DNA from: Terribacillus aidingensis
GTDB lineage: Bacteria; Bacillota; Bacilli; Bacillales; Amphibacillaceae
NCBI RefSeq assembly: GCF_040703035.1
Contig: NZ_CP159996.1
Span: forward strand, 2,204,001 to 2,268,000
Direction: 5' to 3'
DNA: 64,000 nucleotides
Shown here: in pieces, positions 55,441-64,000 of the stretch
Position numbering within the stretch: the stretch's first letter is position 1
Layout of the letters: the number at the start of each line of letters is the position of its first letter
Position numbers and translations under genes: made by a program
The notes under the pieces: model-generated
What the model saw: only the letters and a program-made list of their open reading frames with translations
Told to the model about the DNA's origin: nothing
Database searches by the model: none

Positions 55441-55442
55441 CA

Positions 55443-55471
55443 TTATTACCATATGCTTGATTAAAATGCAA
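55443..55471 (-). promoter_or_regulatory. Candidate sigma-A promoter of tyrS
   Basis: Minus strand -35 TTGCAT (55466-55471) and -10 TAATAA (55443-55448), spacing 17 bp, just upstream of the T-box leader. Confidence 0.55.
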
Positions 55472-55506
55472 CACGGATTTTGGACTCACTACGGAAATTG
55501 ACTATT

Positions 55507-55516
55507 ATGGTATAAT
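55507..55516 (+). promoter_or_regulatory. Extended -10 promoter of the PBP gene
   Basis: TGGTATAAT, an extended -10 with perfect TATAAT (55511-55516), 25 bp upstream of the PBP start codon. No good -35 is present, as is usual for extended -10 promoters. Confidence 0.5.
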
Positions 55517-55541
55517 AGACAAACCAATTCGGGGGTGAAAT

Positions 55542-58250
55542 ATGCAAATCAAAGTAATATGGACGAGAATTAGCAAAAGAATTGCGGAAGCTTGGAAAGC
55601 AGGCCGAATTCAGCGGAATTCTCGTATCACATATGACGTCATCTGGAACTTATTCCTCTTTTTCCTGCTTATAGCTGGCGTCGGAATTTTCTTTGCTGCT
55701 GGGGCCGGTGCAGGTTATTTTGCATCACTTGTGAAAAATGAGCCTGTTCGTTCCTATGACTCTATGAAAGAAGATATCTACAATTACGAGGAGACCTCTT
55801 CCATCTTCTTTGCTGATAATGTTTTCCTCGGCGATATCAAAACTGACCTTTATCGTGAAGATGTGAAGCTGGATGACATTTCTCCATATGTCATCCATGG
55901 AATAATCGCAACGGAGGATGATAATTTCGAAACGCATGATGGTGTTGTGCCGAAATCTATTCTCCGTGCACTGATGCAGGAAGCGACGAATTCAGAAACA
56001 AAAACCGGTGGCAGTACGCTGACACAGCAGCTTGTCAAAAATCAGATACTGACCAACGAAGTATCCTTTGAACGGAAAGCGAAGGAAATCATTCTGGCGA
56101 TGCGCTTGGAAAAAGTGATGAATAAGGATGAGATTCTGGAAGCTTACATGAATATCGTTCCGTTCGGGAGAAATCTTTCCGGGCATAATATTGCCGGCGT
56201 ACAGACAGCCGCTCAAGGTATCTTCGGTGTGGATGCAAAAGATCTCTCCCTGCCTCAAGCTGCTTTCTTAGCAGGATTGCCACAAAGTCCGACGGCTTAT
56301 TCACCGTTTACGAATAGCGGAGAGATAAAGGAAGAAACTGCCCTTCAGCCGGGTTTGAACAGGATGAAGCAAGTGCTTAACCGGATGCTGGATGAAGGCT
56401 ATATCAACCAGAACGAATATGACGAAGCAATTGGTTATGATATAACTAAAGATTTTGCAGAAGCGAAACCTGCATCCGATGACGACTATGGCTATTTGAC
56501 TACCGAGGTCGAGCAGCGTGCCGCAGATATTATTGCGATTCAGCTCGCTGAACAGGATGGTCATTCCGAGAAAGACTTGAACAAAGATAATGACCTGAAA
56601 AACGAATATCTTGAAAAAGCAGAACGAGATATTCGCCAAAAAGGTTACCAAATCCATACGACAATTAATAAAGATATGTATGTGGCGCAGCAGAAAATAG
56701 CGAAAGACTATGCGTATTATCAGCCTGATCACTGGGTGGAACGGACGAATAGTGACGGGAAAACAGAAACTGTTTCAGAGCCTATTGAAGCTGGATCCAT
56801 CATGATTGAAAATAAGACTGGTAAAATACTAAGTTTTGTCGGCGGACGTGATTATGAGAAAAACCAAGTCAATCATGCAACTGATACGAAGCGCTCAAAC
56901 GGCAGTACGATGAAACCGCTGCTTGTATATGCTCCAGCAATGGAAGAAGGTACTTTGCAGCCGGGGAGTGTAATGGGTGACTTAAGTAAGAAATTCACTG
57001 TACCAGGCCAGACAAAAACATGGAACCCTGGAAACTACGGTGGTGTATATCATGGACTTGTGACTGCACGAAAAGCTTTGGAGGAATCTTATAATGTACC
57101 TGCAGCTAAAGCCTATAAGTCGATAGTCAACCTAGATCCTGCTAGCAAGTACTTAGAGAAAATGGGGATCACAACTTTGACCGAAGGAGATCACTCACAA
57201 CTTGCTGCTTCCTTAGGCGGCTTGGACTATGGTACAACAGTAGAGGAAAACGTAAACGCCTATGCAACATTTGGTAACAACGGAGAATTCACAGATGCTT
57301 ATATGATTGAATCTATCACGACAAAGGACGGCAAGGAAGTATACAAGCATGAGTCCAAGTCGAATAAAGTATTCAGCCCGCAGACAAATTATTTAATGCT
57401 AGATATGATGCGCGGCGTTCTTGATAACGGAACAGCAACCTATGCTAAATCACAGCTCTCCAATAAGAATGTCGATTGGGCAGGTAAAACTGGTACATCC
57501 CAGGATTATCATGATTCCTGGTTCGTTGCTACCAATCCGAATGTTACTGTCGGTGTATGGATGGGTTATGATAAACAAGATTCCATTCAAACATCAGGAA
57601 TGGGATATAGCCAGCGAAATCAGCTGCTTTGGACACAGTTAGTAAACAGTGCAACCAAAATCGATTCCGAACTAATGGCTCCAAGCCAATCATTCAAGCA
57701 GCCAGATGGATTGACGAAGGCGTCTTATTGCGCAATTGGCGGCGGGAAACCAACTGATCTTTGTAAGCAAGCCGGAATGGTTAAAACCGATCTGTTCGAT
57801 AAAGATCATGTACCAGCCAAAGCAGATGACAGCTTGATTAAACAAAACGGTAAAATCGTTCTCAACCCTGATTTTGTAAAAGAGAACGAATTACAGGGAG
57901 TAAGCATCGAACAGCTCTTCCCTAACAATGAGAAAGTTCAAAAACTCATTGGAACTGCTGCAAGCGGCAGCACTGCAAAAAAATCGGATGATACAAATGA
58001 CACTGTGAAGACCAGTTCCGGTGCACCGCTTCCGCCAACAAATGTCTCAAAAGCGGAGAACAAGCTGACGTGGACGCAGTCAAAGACTGATGACGTGAAA
58101 GGATATCGCATTCTGCAAAAGCAGGGAAATGATTTCAAGCAGATCGGATTCAGCGATCAATCCTCGTTTAATCTTCCTGACACTGATTCCACTTATCAAA
58201 TCAAAGCTGTTGGCAAGGACGACAAAGAATCCGAAACAATTACCCTATAA
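55542..58250 (+). CDS. Class A penicillin-binding protein (PBP1A family)
   Basis: A 902-residue bifunctional peptidoglycan synthase. Short cytoplasmic N-terminus, one membrane anchor (about 33-62), a GT51 glycosyltransferase domain (about 85-270) with ATEDDNFETHDGVV, GGSTLTQQLVKN and MNIVPFGRN, and a transpeptidase domain (about 380-720) with GSTMKP (Ser near 455), ESYN and KTGTSQDYHDSWF (near 648). The C-terminal tail (about 820-902) looks like a fibronectin type III domain after a Ser/Thr-rich linker. It diverges from tyrS. A class A PBP next to tyrS is also seen in other Bacillaceae. Confidence 0.93.
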   Translation: MQIKVIWTRISKRIAEAWKAGRIQRNSRITYDVIWNLFLFFLLIAGVGIFFAAGAGAGYFASLVKNEPVRSYDSMKEDIYNYEETSSIFFADNVFLGDIKTDLYREDVKLDDISPYVIHGIIATEDDNFETHDGVVPKSILRALMQEATNSETKTGGSTLTQQLVKNQILTNEVSFERKAKEIILAMRLEKVMNKDEILEAYMNIVPFGRNLSGHNIAGVQTAAQGIFGVDAKDLSLPQAAFLAGLPQSPTAYSPFTNSGEIKEETALQPGLNRMKQVLNRMLDEGYINQNEYDEAIGYDITKDFAEAKPASDDDYGYLTTEVEQRAADIIAIQLAEQDGHSEKDLNKDNDLKNEYLEKAERDIRQKGYQIHTTINKDMYVAQQKIAKDYAYYQPDHWVERTNSDGKTETVSEPIEAGSIMIENKTGKILSFVGGRDYEKNQVNHATDTKRSNGSTMKPLLVYAPAMEEGTLQPGSVMGDLSKKFTVPGQTKTWNPGNYGGVYHGLVTARKALEESYNVPAAKAYKSIVNLDPASKYLEKMGITTLTEGDHSQLAASLGGLDYGTTVEENVNAYATFGNNGEFTDAYMIESITTKDGKEVYKHESKSNKVFSPQTNYLMLDMMRGVLDNGTATYAKSQLSNKNVDWAGKTGTSQDYHDSWFVATNPNVTVGVWMGYDKQDSIQTSGMGYSQRNQLLWTQLVNSATKIDSELMAPSQSFKQPDGLTKASYCAIGGGKPTDLCKQAGMVKTDLFDKDHVPAKADDSLIKQNGKIVLNPDFVKENELQGVSIEQLFPNNEKVQKLIGTAASGSTAKKSDDTNDTVKTSSGAPLPPTNVSKAENKLTWTQSKTDDVKGYRILQKQGNDFKQIGFSDQSSFNLPDTDSTYQIKAVGKDDKESETITL

Positions 58251-58252
58251 AA

Positions 58253-58287
58253 AAAACTAGCGTATCCGATTGGATACGCTAGTTTTT
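58253..58287. terminator. Bidirectional terminator between PBP gene and ccpA
   Basis: Perfect stem AAAACTAGCGTATCC/GGATACGCTAGTTTT with loop GATT, flanked by A and T runs; it serves both convergent genes. Confidence 0.92.
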
Positions 58288-59281
58288 ATTTTGTGGAATT
58301 TCGTTCGATGATGCGATGAGGAAGGATAACGTTCTTTTCTGATACTTCCTCTTTATTCATAAGCTTCGTCAATAGACGCATTGCTACCGCGCCTATATCG
58401 TAAGTAGGCTGTACAACGGTGGAAAGTGTCGGACGGACCATCGTTGCAAGTCTTGTATTGTCATACCCTACCACTTCAATATCCTCTGGTACACGCAAGC
58501 CATTATCCTGGAAGCCATGGATGACACCAAGCGCCATTTCATCAGAAGATACGAATACAGCAGAAGGACGATCTGCCAAGTCTGCCAGCTGTTTCGCAGC
58601 TTCAAGACCGGAATTGTACGTATTGTTAGCTTTTACGATGTATTCCTGTTTCACTTCGCCATTATTTTCCGTTACAGCGCGAAGATAACCTTTGTATTTT
58701 TGGTTATTCGTTTCAGCTTCTGCCGTTCCTGCAACGAATGCCGGATGCTTATGATTGTGATCGACAAGCAATTTAGTTGCTTCATAAGCTGCTTGTTCAT
58801 AGTCGATAGCGACAGTTGGTATCTCGCCTGTACCTTGCCCAGTTGCTGCAATGACGATTGGTACAGGGGATTTATCGAACTGCTGCAGCAGCTCATCGCT
58901 GATCTTACCGCCCATAAAGACGATACCGTCCACTTGTTTCTCCAGCATGCTGTTGAAGAGTGTCAATTCTTTGTCCGGGTTTTGATCGGAATTGCTCAGG
59001 ATCATATTGTATTTATACATGGTTGCAATATCTTCGATCCCGCGCGCAAGCTCGGAGAAGAAAATACTGGAGATATCCGGTATGATTGCTCCGACTGTTG
59101 TAGTTCGTTTGCTTGCAAGCCCCCTAGCTACTGCATTCGGACGATAACCTAGCTGTTCAATTGTGCTAAGTACCTTTTTCCGAGTTGCAGGTTTTACGTT
59201 CGGGTTGCCGTTTACCACACGGGAGACAGTTGCCATCGATACGTTCGCTTCGCGGGCAACGTCGTATATGGTTACATTCAT
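58286..59281 (-). CDS. ccpA: Catabolite control protein A
   Basis: LacI-family master regulator of carbon catabolite control; with HPr-Ser-P it binds cre sites. The 331 residues start with the LacI helix-turn-helix [20 protein letters not shown] (with a Tyr-Asp-Val-Ala core), the hinge helix [16 protein letters not shown], then the periplasmic-binding-protein-like core ([31 protein letters not shown]). The frame is open 20 codons further, but AGGAGG precedes the ATG at 59281 and the N-terminus fits. It is downstream of aroA, as in B. subtilis. Confidence 0.95.
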   Translation of the reverse strand: MNVTIYDVAREANVSMATVSRVVNGNPNVKPATRKKVLSTIEQLGYRPNAVARGLASKRTTTVGAIIPDISSIFFSELARGIEDIATMYKYNMILSNSDQNPDKELTLFNSMLEKQVDGIVFMGGKISDELLQQFDKSPVPIVIAATGQGTGEIPTVAIDYEQAAYEATKLLVDHNHKHPAFVAGTAEAETNNQKYKGYLRAVTENNGEVKQEYIVKANNTYNSGLEAAKQLADLADRPSAVFVSSDEMALGVIHGFQDNGLRVPEDIEVVGYDNTRLATMVRPTLSTVVQPTYDIGAVAMRLLTKLMNKEEVSEKNVILPHRIIERNSTK

Positions 59282-59409
59282 TGTGTCATTTCCTCCTATA
59301 TACCTTACACGATTCCAATCACCTAAAGATGATAATAACAATTTGTATGTTTATTCACATATTCTTTACCCATTATACCAGAGTTTAGAGCATTTCAGTA
59401 GAAAGAGAT

Positions 59410-59436
59410 TCAAAAAACCCTTGATACTATAGGATT
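59410..59436 (-). terminator. Possible terminator after aroA
   Basis: Minus strand AATCCT/AGGGTT stem (one G-U pair, 8-base loop), then TTTTTT. Short stem, moderate support. Confidence 0.45.
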
Positions 59437-59452
59437 GCTACGATACCAGCTG

Positions 59453-60547
59453 TCAATTTCCGGAAGGGACACGACTGGCATAACTGCTATGGGCAATAAG
59501 ATCACGATAAAATGCATCAAAGCGCGGTAAATCCATTTGCTGGGCTGCATCAGAAAGGGCAACCGCCGGATCTGGATGAACCTCTGCCATGATACCGTCA
59601 GCTCCGATTGCTAGAGCTGCTTTTGCTGCCGGAAGCAGCAAATCGCGCCGGCCAGTGGAATGCGTGACGTCAACCATTACCGGAAGATGCGTTTCTTGTT
59701 TCAGAATCGGTACAGCAGTAATGTCCAACGTGTTCCTTGTTGCAGTCTCATACGTACGGATACCTCGTTCACAAAGGATAATGTCATTATTTCCGCGGGA
59801 GCTGATATATTCTGCTGCATGTATGAACTCAGAAATGGTAGAACTCATGCCGCGCTTTAAGAGAATCGGTTTCTTTATGTCCCCAGCTGCTTTCAGGAGC
59901 TCGAAGTTCTGCATATTTCGGGCACCAATCTGGATGACATCCAAATACTCGGCTGCTTTTTCGATATCCTCGGGTGCTACAATCTCACTGATGACAGCCA
60001 AATCATACGTATCGGCAATCTTTTTCAATATCCGAAGTCCTTCTTCACCCAATCCTTGAAAATCATAAGGTGAAGTACGCGGCTTGAAAGCCCCGCCACG
60101 CAGGAGCTTCAGGCCCTTCTCCTGCAACGATTCGGCAACTTTGGCTGTTTGCTGATAGCTCTCCACAGAACATGGTCCGAAAACGAACTGCGGCTCTCCA
60201 TCTCCGATTTTCGTGCCTTTAATGGTAATAACGGTGTTTTCTGGTTTGCGGCGCCGTGATACAAGCAGTGCCTTATGCATCTCATCTTCCTGCAGCTCAA
60301 GGCTTGCTTTGAAAATTTCCTTGAACAAATGCTGAAGTGTAGCATCCTGGAATGGCCCTTTATTGTTATCGGATATGACATTCAGCATATCTCTTTCCCG
60401 CACCGGATCAAAGCGCTTCGTGCCTTGTTTTTTCTTCACTTCGCCAATTTCCTGGACTAGTTTGCCTCGTTCGTTTATCAAAGCAAGCAGCTCAAGGTTC
60501 ACTTCATCCAATTTCTGTCGCAATACCGTTAATTCATCCATATTCAT
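59453..60547 (-). CDS. aroA: Chorismate mutase - DAHP synthase fusion
   Basis: First enzyme of the shikimate pathway, fused to a regulatory chorismate mutase. Residues 1-90 are the AroQ-type mutase ([32 protein letters not shown]). Residues 100-360 are the DAHP synthase barrel ([82 protein letters not shown]). This is the Bacillus AroA(G) form, feedback-controlled by chorismate or prephenate through the mutase domain. The N-terminal length agrees with B. subtilis. Confidence 0.95.
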   Translation of the reverse strand: MNMDELTVLRQKLDEVNLELLALINERGKLVQEIGEVKKKQGTKRFDPVRERDMLNVISDNNKGPFQDATLQHLFKEIFKASLELQEDEMHKALLVSRRRKPENTVITIKGTKIGDGEPQFVFGPCSVESYQQTAKVAESLQEKGLKLLRGGAFKPRTSPYDFQGLGEEGLRILKKIADTYDLAVISEIVAPEDIEKAAEYLDVIQIGARNMQNFELLKAAGDIKKPILLKRGMSSTISEFIHAAEYISSRGNNDIILCERGIRTYETATRNTLDITAVPILKQETHLPVMVDVTHSTGRRDLLLPAAKAALAIGADGIMAEVHPDPAVALSDAAQQMDLPRFDAFYRDLIAHSSYASRVPSGN

Positions 60548-60715
60548 CGCTCTCTCCCACTCTCTATCTAGTATATCCAGCTCAGGTAATTAGCAATCAT
60601 TATAGCTAAAAGTTTACGCGCTGTCATCCACAAATAGTGTAGAATAATATGTAGGAGTTTCATCAGGCTTCGCGTTCAGTGAAGCTAAGAGTTCAATGCA
60701 GAAAGGAATATCGTT

Positions 60716-62839
60716 TTGAAGGAAAGAATTTTCGCTTTGGATATTGGAACTAGATCCGTTGTCGGCATGCTTCTAGAAGAAGATGCTGGTGTTTATACAT
60801 TGATAGATTACGAGATGGTTGAACATGATGAGCGTTCCATGCTTGATGGCCAGATCCATGATGTAGTAGCCGTCGCACAAGTTATCTCGGAAGTGAAACA
60901 TAAACTTGAGGAAAAACACGGGCAGCTGCATAAAGTATGTGTCGCAGCTGCAGGTCGTTCGCTGCAGACAAAACGTACCAAGATACAGCATTCGATAGCG
61001 GAACGAGGAGTTTTGGATAAAGAGCAAGTGCAGCATCTGGAGCTAAGTGCTGTACAGCAGGCACAGTATGAAATCGCCCAGTCAAAAGATAAAAGTACCG
61101 ATTATTATTGTGTCGGTTACTCTGTTCTGCATTATCAGCTCGATGAGCAGGAAATTGGATCGCTGATAGATCAGCAAGGTAATGAAGCAAGTGTAGAGAT
61201 TATTGCCACCTTCCTGCCGAAGGTCGTTGTGGAATCTTTGATATCAGCTTTGAAACGCAGTGATTTGGAGATGGATGCTCTTACATTGGAGCCAATTGCT
61301 GCAATCAGCGTCTTAATCCCACCATCTATGCGTCGTTTGAATGTGGCATTAGTTGATATCGGCGCTGGTACGAGCGACATTGCCATTACGAATGAAGGAA
61401 CAATTACTGCTTATGGTATGGTTCCAAAAGCAGGTGATGAAATTACAGAAGCAATAAGTGATCATTATTTGCTTGATTTCCATGTAGCCGAAGCTGCAAA
61501 ACGTGATTGGGCTGAAAAAGGTACTATCACAACAATGGATATACTCGGCTTCGAACAGCAGCTGGAAGCAGAACAAGTTAAACAGGACGTAGGGCATGCG
61601 GTGGATCAGCTTGCAGAAGCAATTGCAGGATCGATCATTCAGTTGAATGCAGTCGCACCAAAAGCCGTCATGCTCGTCGGTGGCGGAAGCCAGACACCGG
61701 GACTGGCTGCACACCTGGCAAGACAGCTTGAATTACCAGAGAATAGAGTCGCTATTCGAGGAACAGAAGCAATACAGCAGCTTGCGAAAACAGATAATGT
61801 ACCATCAGGTCCTGCGTTCATTACTCCGATTGGCATTGCCTTAGCTGCAAAACAAAATCCTGTCCATTACGTAAGCATACAGGTTAACGGACGCGTCACA
61901 CGTCTATTTGACATGAAAAAACTGACAATAGGTGATGCATTGCTGGCAGCCGGGATTCAGGTAGCGCGTCTTTATGGGAAACCTGGGGCTGCCTGTATGA
62001 TCACTTTCCAAGGAAAGCCGCTAACCCTTCCTGGCACACTAGGACAAGCGCCAGTTATAAGGCTCAACCAACAGCCTGCTAATCTTGATTCACCGATCCA
62101 GGATGGAGACAAGCTGGATGTAGAAGCTGGAGTAGATGGCTCGCCGCCGCAAGTGACTGTAAGTGATATTACGGGAGATTTAGACCCGATTACAGTCTTT
62201 TATAATGGAAAAGCTTATCAGGTGAAACAGCAGCTGCTTGTAAATGGACAGCCCGTCCATCCTGCGCATCAGCTCAAAGACAGGGATGAAGTAAACTTAC
62301 AGCGAACAACAACTGTAGAACGCTTCTTGCATGAACAGCAGCTTCCTTTGCCAGCTTTGCCTGATGACATGGAATATAACGTCTACATAAATGATAAGCT
62401 TGTATCCATTGACTCGTTCAGTCAGGTGTTTACCATTAATGAAATTCCAGCCCGATTACGTGATCAGGTGAAAGATGGAGATAGCATCCGCATCCGTGAA
62501 CGCAGCTTGCCTACTGCCTCTGAGCTGCTTTCTCATCTGCAAACGGAAAACCAAGCGACCTTGACAGTTGAATTCAACGGAAAAACACTTAAGCTTACAC
62601 CTCCAGCTGCACAGCTATATATTGGAGATAAGCCGGTGGAACAGGAAGAGCGGATTCCAAGTGGTACCCGACTTCAAATGCGTGTAGCTACAGATCAATT
62701 CATCATCCAGGACATTTTTCGCTTTGTTGATATAGATTTGACAAAGATCAGCGGAAACTTCCAATTATTAAAAAATGGAGACAAAGCTTCCTTCCATGAT
62801 GCTTTGTCTCCACACGATAAAATCGAGCTGACTACTTAA
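60716..62839 (+). CDS. FtsA-like ATPase with repeat-rich C-terminal half
   Basis: A 707-residue protein. Residues 1-390 are an FtsA/PilM-type actin-fold ATPase: phosphate loop FALDIGTRSVVGML, second loop VALVDIGAGTSDIAI (about 210-224), adenosine motif MLVGGGSQTPGL, and an SHS2-like insert. Instead of the short tail and amphipathic membrane helix of FtsA, residues 430-707 hold about five beta-type units with the pattern NGk....L..NG.PV......DGD.V.V (about 430-470, 493-530, 554-596, 615-658 and 670-705). The start is TTG with AAAGGA eight bases upstream. It is not the cell-division ftsA of the dcw cluster. Function unknown. Confidence 0.85.
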   Translation: MKERIFALDIGTRSVVGMLLEEDAGVYTLIDYEMVEHDERSMLDGQIHDVVAVAQVISEVKHKLEEKHGQLHKVCVAAAGRSLQTKRTKIQHSIAERGVLDKEQVQHLELSAVQQAQYEIAQSKDKSTDYYCVGYSVLHYQLDEQEIGSLIDQQGNEASVEIIATFLPKVVVESLISALKRSDLEMDALTLEPIAAISVLIPPSMRRLNVALVDIGAGTSDIAITNEGTITAYGMVPKAGDEITEAISDHYLLDFHVAEAAKRDWAEKGTITTMDILGFEQQLEAEQVKQDVGHAVDQLAEAIAGSIIQLNAVAPKAVMLVGGGSQTPGLAAHLARQLELPENRVAIRGTEAIQQLAKTDNVPSGPAFITPIGIALAAKQNPVHYVSIQVNGRVTRLFDMKKLTIGDALLAAGIQVARLYGKPGAACMITFQGKPLTLPGTLGQAPVIRLNQQPANLDSPIQDGDKLDVEAGVDGSPPQVTVSDITGDLDPITVFYNGKAYQVKQQLLVNGQPVHPAHQLKDRDEVNLQRTTTVERFLHEQQLPLPALPDDMEYNVYINDKLVSIDSFSQVFTINEIPARLRDQVKDGDSIRIRERSLPTASELLSHLQTENQATLTVEFNGKTLKLTPPAAQLYIGDKPVEQEERIPSGTRLQMRVATDQFIIQDIFRFVDIDLTKISGNFQLLKNGDKASFHDALSPHDKIELTT

Positions 62840-62870
62840 AAAAGCTGTACGCATTAGCGTACAGCTTTTT
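62836..62870. terminator. Terminator after FtsA-like gene
   Basis: Perfect stem AAAAGCTGTACGC/GCGTACAGCTTTT with loop ATTA, flanked by A and T runs. It overlaps the last codon of the convergent 44-residue ORF. Confidence 0.9.
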
Positions 62871-63003
62871 AGTGATTTTTACTATAGCGTTTATAGTGAA
62901 TATCGTGGACAAGACGGATCTGATATGGACGCTTGAAAAAGATACCATATTCGCCCACTCGGAGAACTTCTTCATTTTTACCCGATTTGTGTTCATGTTT
63001 CAT
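62869..63003 (-). CDS. Small hypothetical protein (44 aa)
   Basis: A short frame between ytxJ and the FtsA-like gene. ATG at 63003 follows TAGGTGG at a good distance; it ends TAA at 62869, at the edge of the bidirectional terminator. The 44 residues start MKHEHKSGKNEEVLRVGEYG and end with the basic, aromatic KRYSKNH. The peptide is very basic, without a membrane segment. It starts 11 bp after the ytxJ stop on the same strand, so it is probably cotranscribed with ytxJ. No family recognised. Confidence 0.55.
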   Translation of the reverse strand: MKHEHKSGKNEEVLRVGEYGIFFKRPYQIRLVHDIHYKRYSKNH

Positions 63004-63014
63004 GTATAACCCAC

Positions 63015-63350
63015 CTACTGATTGAATCTTTTTTCCTGTTCCCGTAAAACGGTCTCTGTAATGTCATGGTGTGATGTATGCCAGATCACTTGATTATTTG
63101 CAAAAAGCAATGCCTGCGGAGATTCGTGTCTCACCTCATAGCGGTCTGCAATCGTATTGGATAGATCCCGTGCTTCTTGGACATATAACGTGTACATCGG
63201 TATCTGTGTATCTAGACTGTATCGGTCATATTCCTGCTTCGCCCTTGCACTGATCGGGCAAGTCAGACTATGCTTGAGCACGTAAAATGATGCATCCCTG
63301 TTCAGGACATCTTGAAATTCCTCTTGGCTTTGAATGACTTTTGCTTCCAT
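63015..63350 (-). CDS. ytxJ: YtxJ bacillithiol-system thioredoxin-like protein
   Basis: A 111-residue thioredoxin-fold protein of the YtxJ family, annotated as a monothiol bacilliredoxin-type protein in Bacillaceae. The redox site region FYVLKHSLTCPISARAKQEY has a single Cys followed by Pro-Ile-Ser, and the cis-Pro loop is in VRHESPQALLF. It is encoded with ytxG and ytxH in B. subtilis, in a general stress operon. Here a hairpin lies between ytxH and ytxJ. Confidence 0.9.
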   Translation of the reverse strand: MEAKVIQSQEEFQDVLNRDASFYVLKHSLTCPISARAKQEYDRYSLDTQIPMYTLYVQEARDLSNTIADRYEVRHESPQALLFANNQVIWHTSHHDITETVLREQEKRFNQ

Positions 63351-63378
63351 TTGTCAAAACTCCCTTCGAAAATAAACA

Positions 63379-63402
63379 GACTCCTAAGCGAGATGCTTAG
63401 GA
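63379..63402 (-). terminator. Hairpin between ytxH and ytxJ
   Basis: Perfect 12-bp stem AGACTCCTAAGC/GCTTAGGAGTCT with loop GAGAT. The tail on the minus strand, GTTTATTTTC, is only moderately T-rich, so read-through into ytxJ is possible. Confidence 0.65.
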
Positions 63403-63411
63403 GTCTTATAA

Positions 63412-63846
63412 TTAAAGATCCTTATTACGTTCAATCGTGGATTTTTGCTGTTCCATTTCCAATTCCCTTGCAGCTTCCTCGATTGCGCGTGCTACTTCTT
63501 CCGCTGCATCTTCTGCTTCCTTATCGTTTGAAGCTGTGTCATCTGCTTGGTCTTTGGATGTTAGGTTTTTGACTTTGTCCTGTACAGTCTGAGAGGATTC
63601 TTTCACCTTATCAGCTACTACACGGGATTTCTCAGTGACAACATCTTTCCATTGTGCACCTTTTTCACTGTACTGTGTTTTCATTTCGCCCGCGCGCCCT
63701 TTCAGGGAGCTAGCTTGTTCCGTAATATCACTGCGTAGTTCTTTACCGGATTTAGGTGCAAGAACTAGAGCTGTCACAGCTCCTACTACGCTGCCGATGA
63801 TCGAACCAATCAGAAAATCTCTTCCGTTCGTCTTTTTCGTTGACAT
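63412..63846 (-). CDS. ytxH: YtxH-like general stress protein
   Basis: A 144-residue protein with a glycine-containing N-terminal hydrophobic segment (about 10-32, FLIGSIIGSVVGAVTALVLA), the APKSGKELR motif of the YtxH family, then a charged helical coiled-coil region rich in Lys, Glu and Ala to the C-terminus. YtxH is a sigma-B/sigma-H controlled stress protein in B. subtilis, of unknown mechanism. It lies between ytxG and ytxJ. Confidence 0.9.
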   Translation of the reverse strand: MSTKKTNGRDFLIGSIIGSVVGAVTALVLAPKSGKELRSDITEQASSLKGRAGEMKTQYSEKGAQWKDVVTEKSRVVADKVKESSQTVQDKVKNLTSKDQADDTASNDKEAEDAAEEVARAIEEAARELEMEQQKSTIERNKDL

Positions 63847-63876
63847 ACTGCATTGCCTCCTATCGCGTCGCTTGGT

Positions 63877-64000
63877 TTAATGGGATGTTTCTTTTACTGG
63901 TAGCGGCTGCTCTGTTGGCTGCACTGCAGGTACAGAGGCGACCTCATTGGCTTCATTCTGCTTCTTTTTCTTCCATAAGTCAAGTATAACTGAGCCCCAT
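63877..64000 (-). CDS. ytxG: YtxG-like DUF948 protein, C-terminal part
   Basis: Only the last 40 residues are in the window (WGSVILDLWKKKKQ..., then an acidic, Pro/Val/Gln-rich tail ending in KETSH and TAA). The identification as YtxG rests on its position directly before ytxH, with about 30 bp between, and on the W-G-x-x-x-x-x-LW-KKK ending typical of DUF948 proteins. Confidence 0.6.
   Translation of the reverse strand, partial: WGSVILDLWKKKKQNEANEVASVPAVQPTEQPLPVKETSH

Noticed and set aside
56301..56732. 143-codon minus-strand frame inside the PBP gene
   Set aside because: Shadow of the conserved glycosyltransferase-transpeptidase coding sequence.

Overview
The window is a chromosomal segment of a low-to-moderate-GC, endospore-forming Bacillaceae bacterium. 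The gene order is almost that of the polA-to-ytxG arc of Bacillus subtilis. It contains an alpha/beta SASP, YtrH/YtrI, YtvI, YtfJ (GerW) and YtfI, so the organism is expected to sporulate. The genus cannot be fixed from the sequence; a genus such as Terribacillus, Oceanobacillus or Virgibacillus would fit. No rRNA, tRNA, IS element, prophage or CRISPR array was seen.

Layout. 1-15 kb (mostly minus): the 5' part of polA, phoR-phoP, a TCA block (mdh, icd, citZ), ytwI, ytvI, fxsA, lower glycolysis (pyk, pfkA), accD-accA and malic enzyme. 15-27 kb: dnaE, the sporulation pair ytrH-ytrI, nrnA, the CBS/hotdog regulator ytoI, ytkL, an Xaa-Pro peptidase, ald, ackA and ytxK. 27-32 kb: a malate module (MaeN-type transporter and a MalK/MalR-like two-component system) with an unrelated reductase between them. 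32-42 kb: ytfJ, ytfI, an ssp gene with a sigma-G-type promoter, thiI-iscS, ezrA, refZ, a GAF methionine sulfoxide reductase, the diguanylate cyclase dgcP, and rpsD with a long leader.

42-53.9 kb is accessory DNA between rpsD and tyrS, which are neighbours in B. subtilis. It has a stress part (SDR dehydrogenase, RsbR-like STAS protein, manganese catalase, two paralogous YflT-type proteins each with a good sigma-B-type promoter). It also has an eight-gene minus-strand galactitol-family PTS operon: PRD regulator, EIIA, EIIB, EIIC, Zn-dehydrogenase, DeoC-like aldolase, a 48-residue membrane-type small protein, and a second Zn-dehydrogenase. The operon has a candidate cre site upstream, and ccpA lies in the same window.

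53.9-64 kb: tyrS with a Tyr T-box leader, a class A PBP with a C-terminal FN3-like tail, ccpA, the chorismate mutase-DAHP synthase aroA, a plus-strand FtsA-like ATPase with an unusual repeat-rich C-terminal half, a 44-residue small ORF, and ytxJ-ytxH-ytxG (last one partial).

The most unusual items are the PTS/dehydrogenase/DeoC operon with its unannotated small gene, the 707-residue FtsA-like protein with about five beta-type repeats, the sigma-B-linked YflT paralogs flanking the PTS operon, and a PhoR that lacks an extracytoplasmic sensor loop. Start codons were moved to the ribosome-binding-site-supported ATG or TTG wherever the longest open frame was clearly too long.
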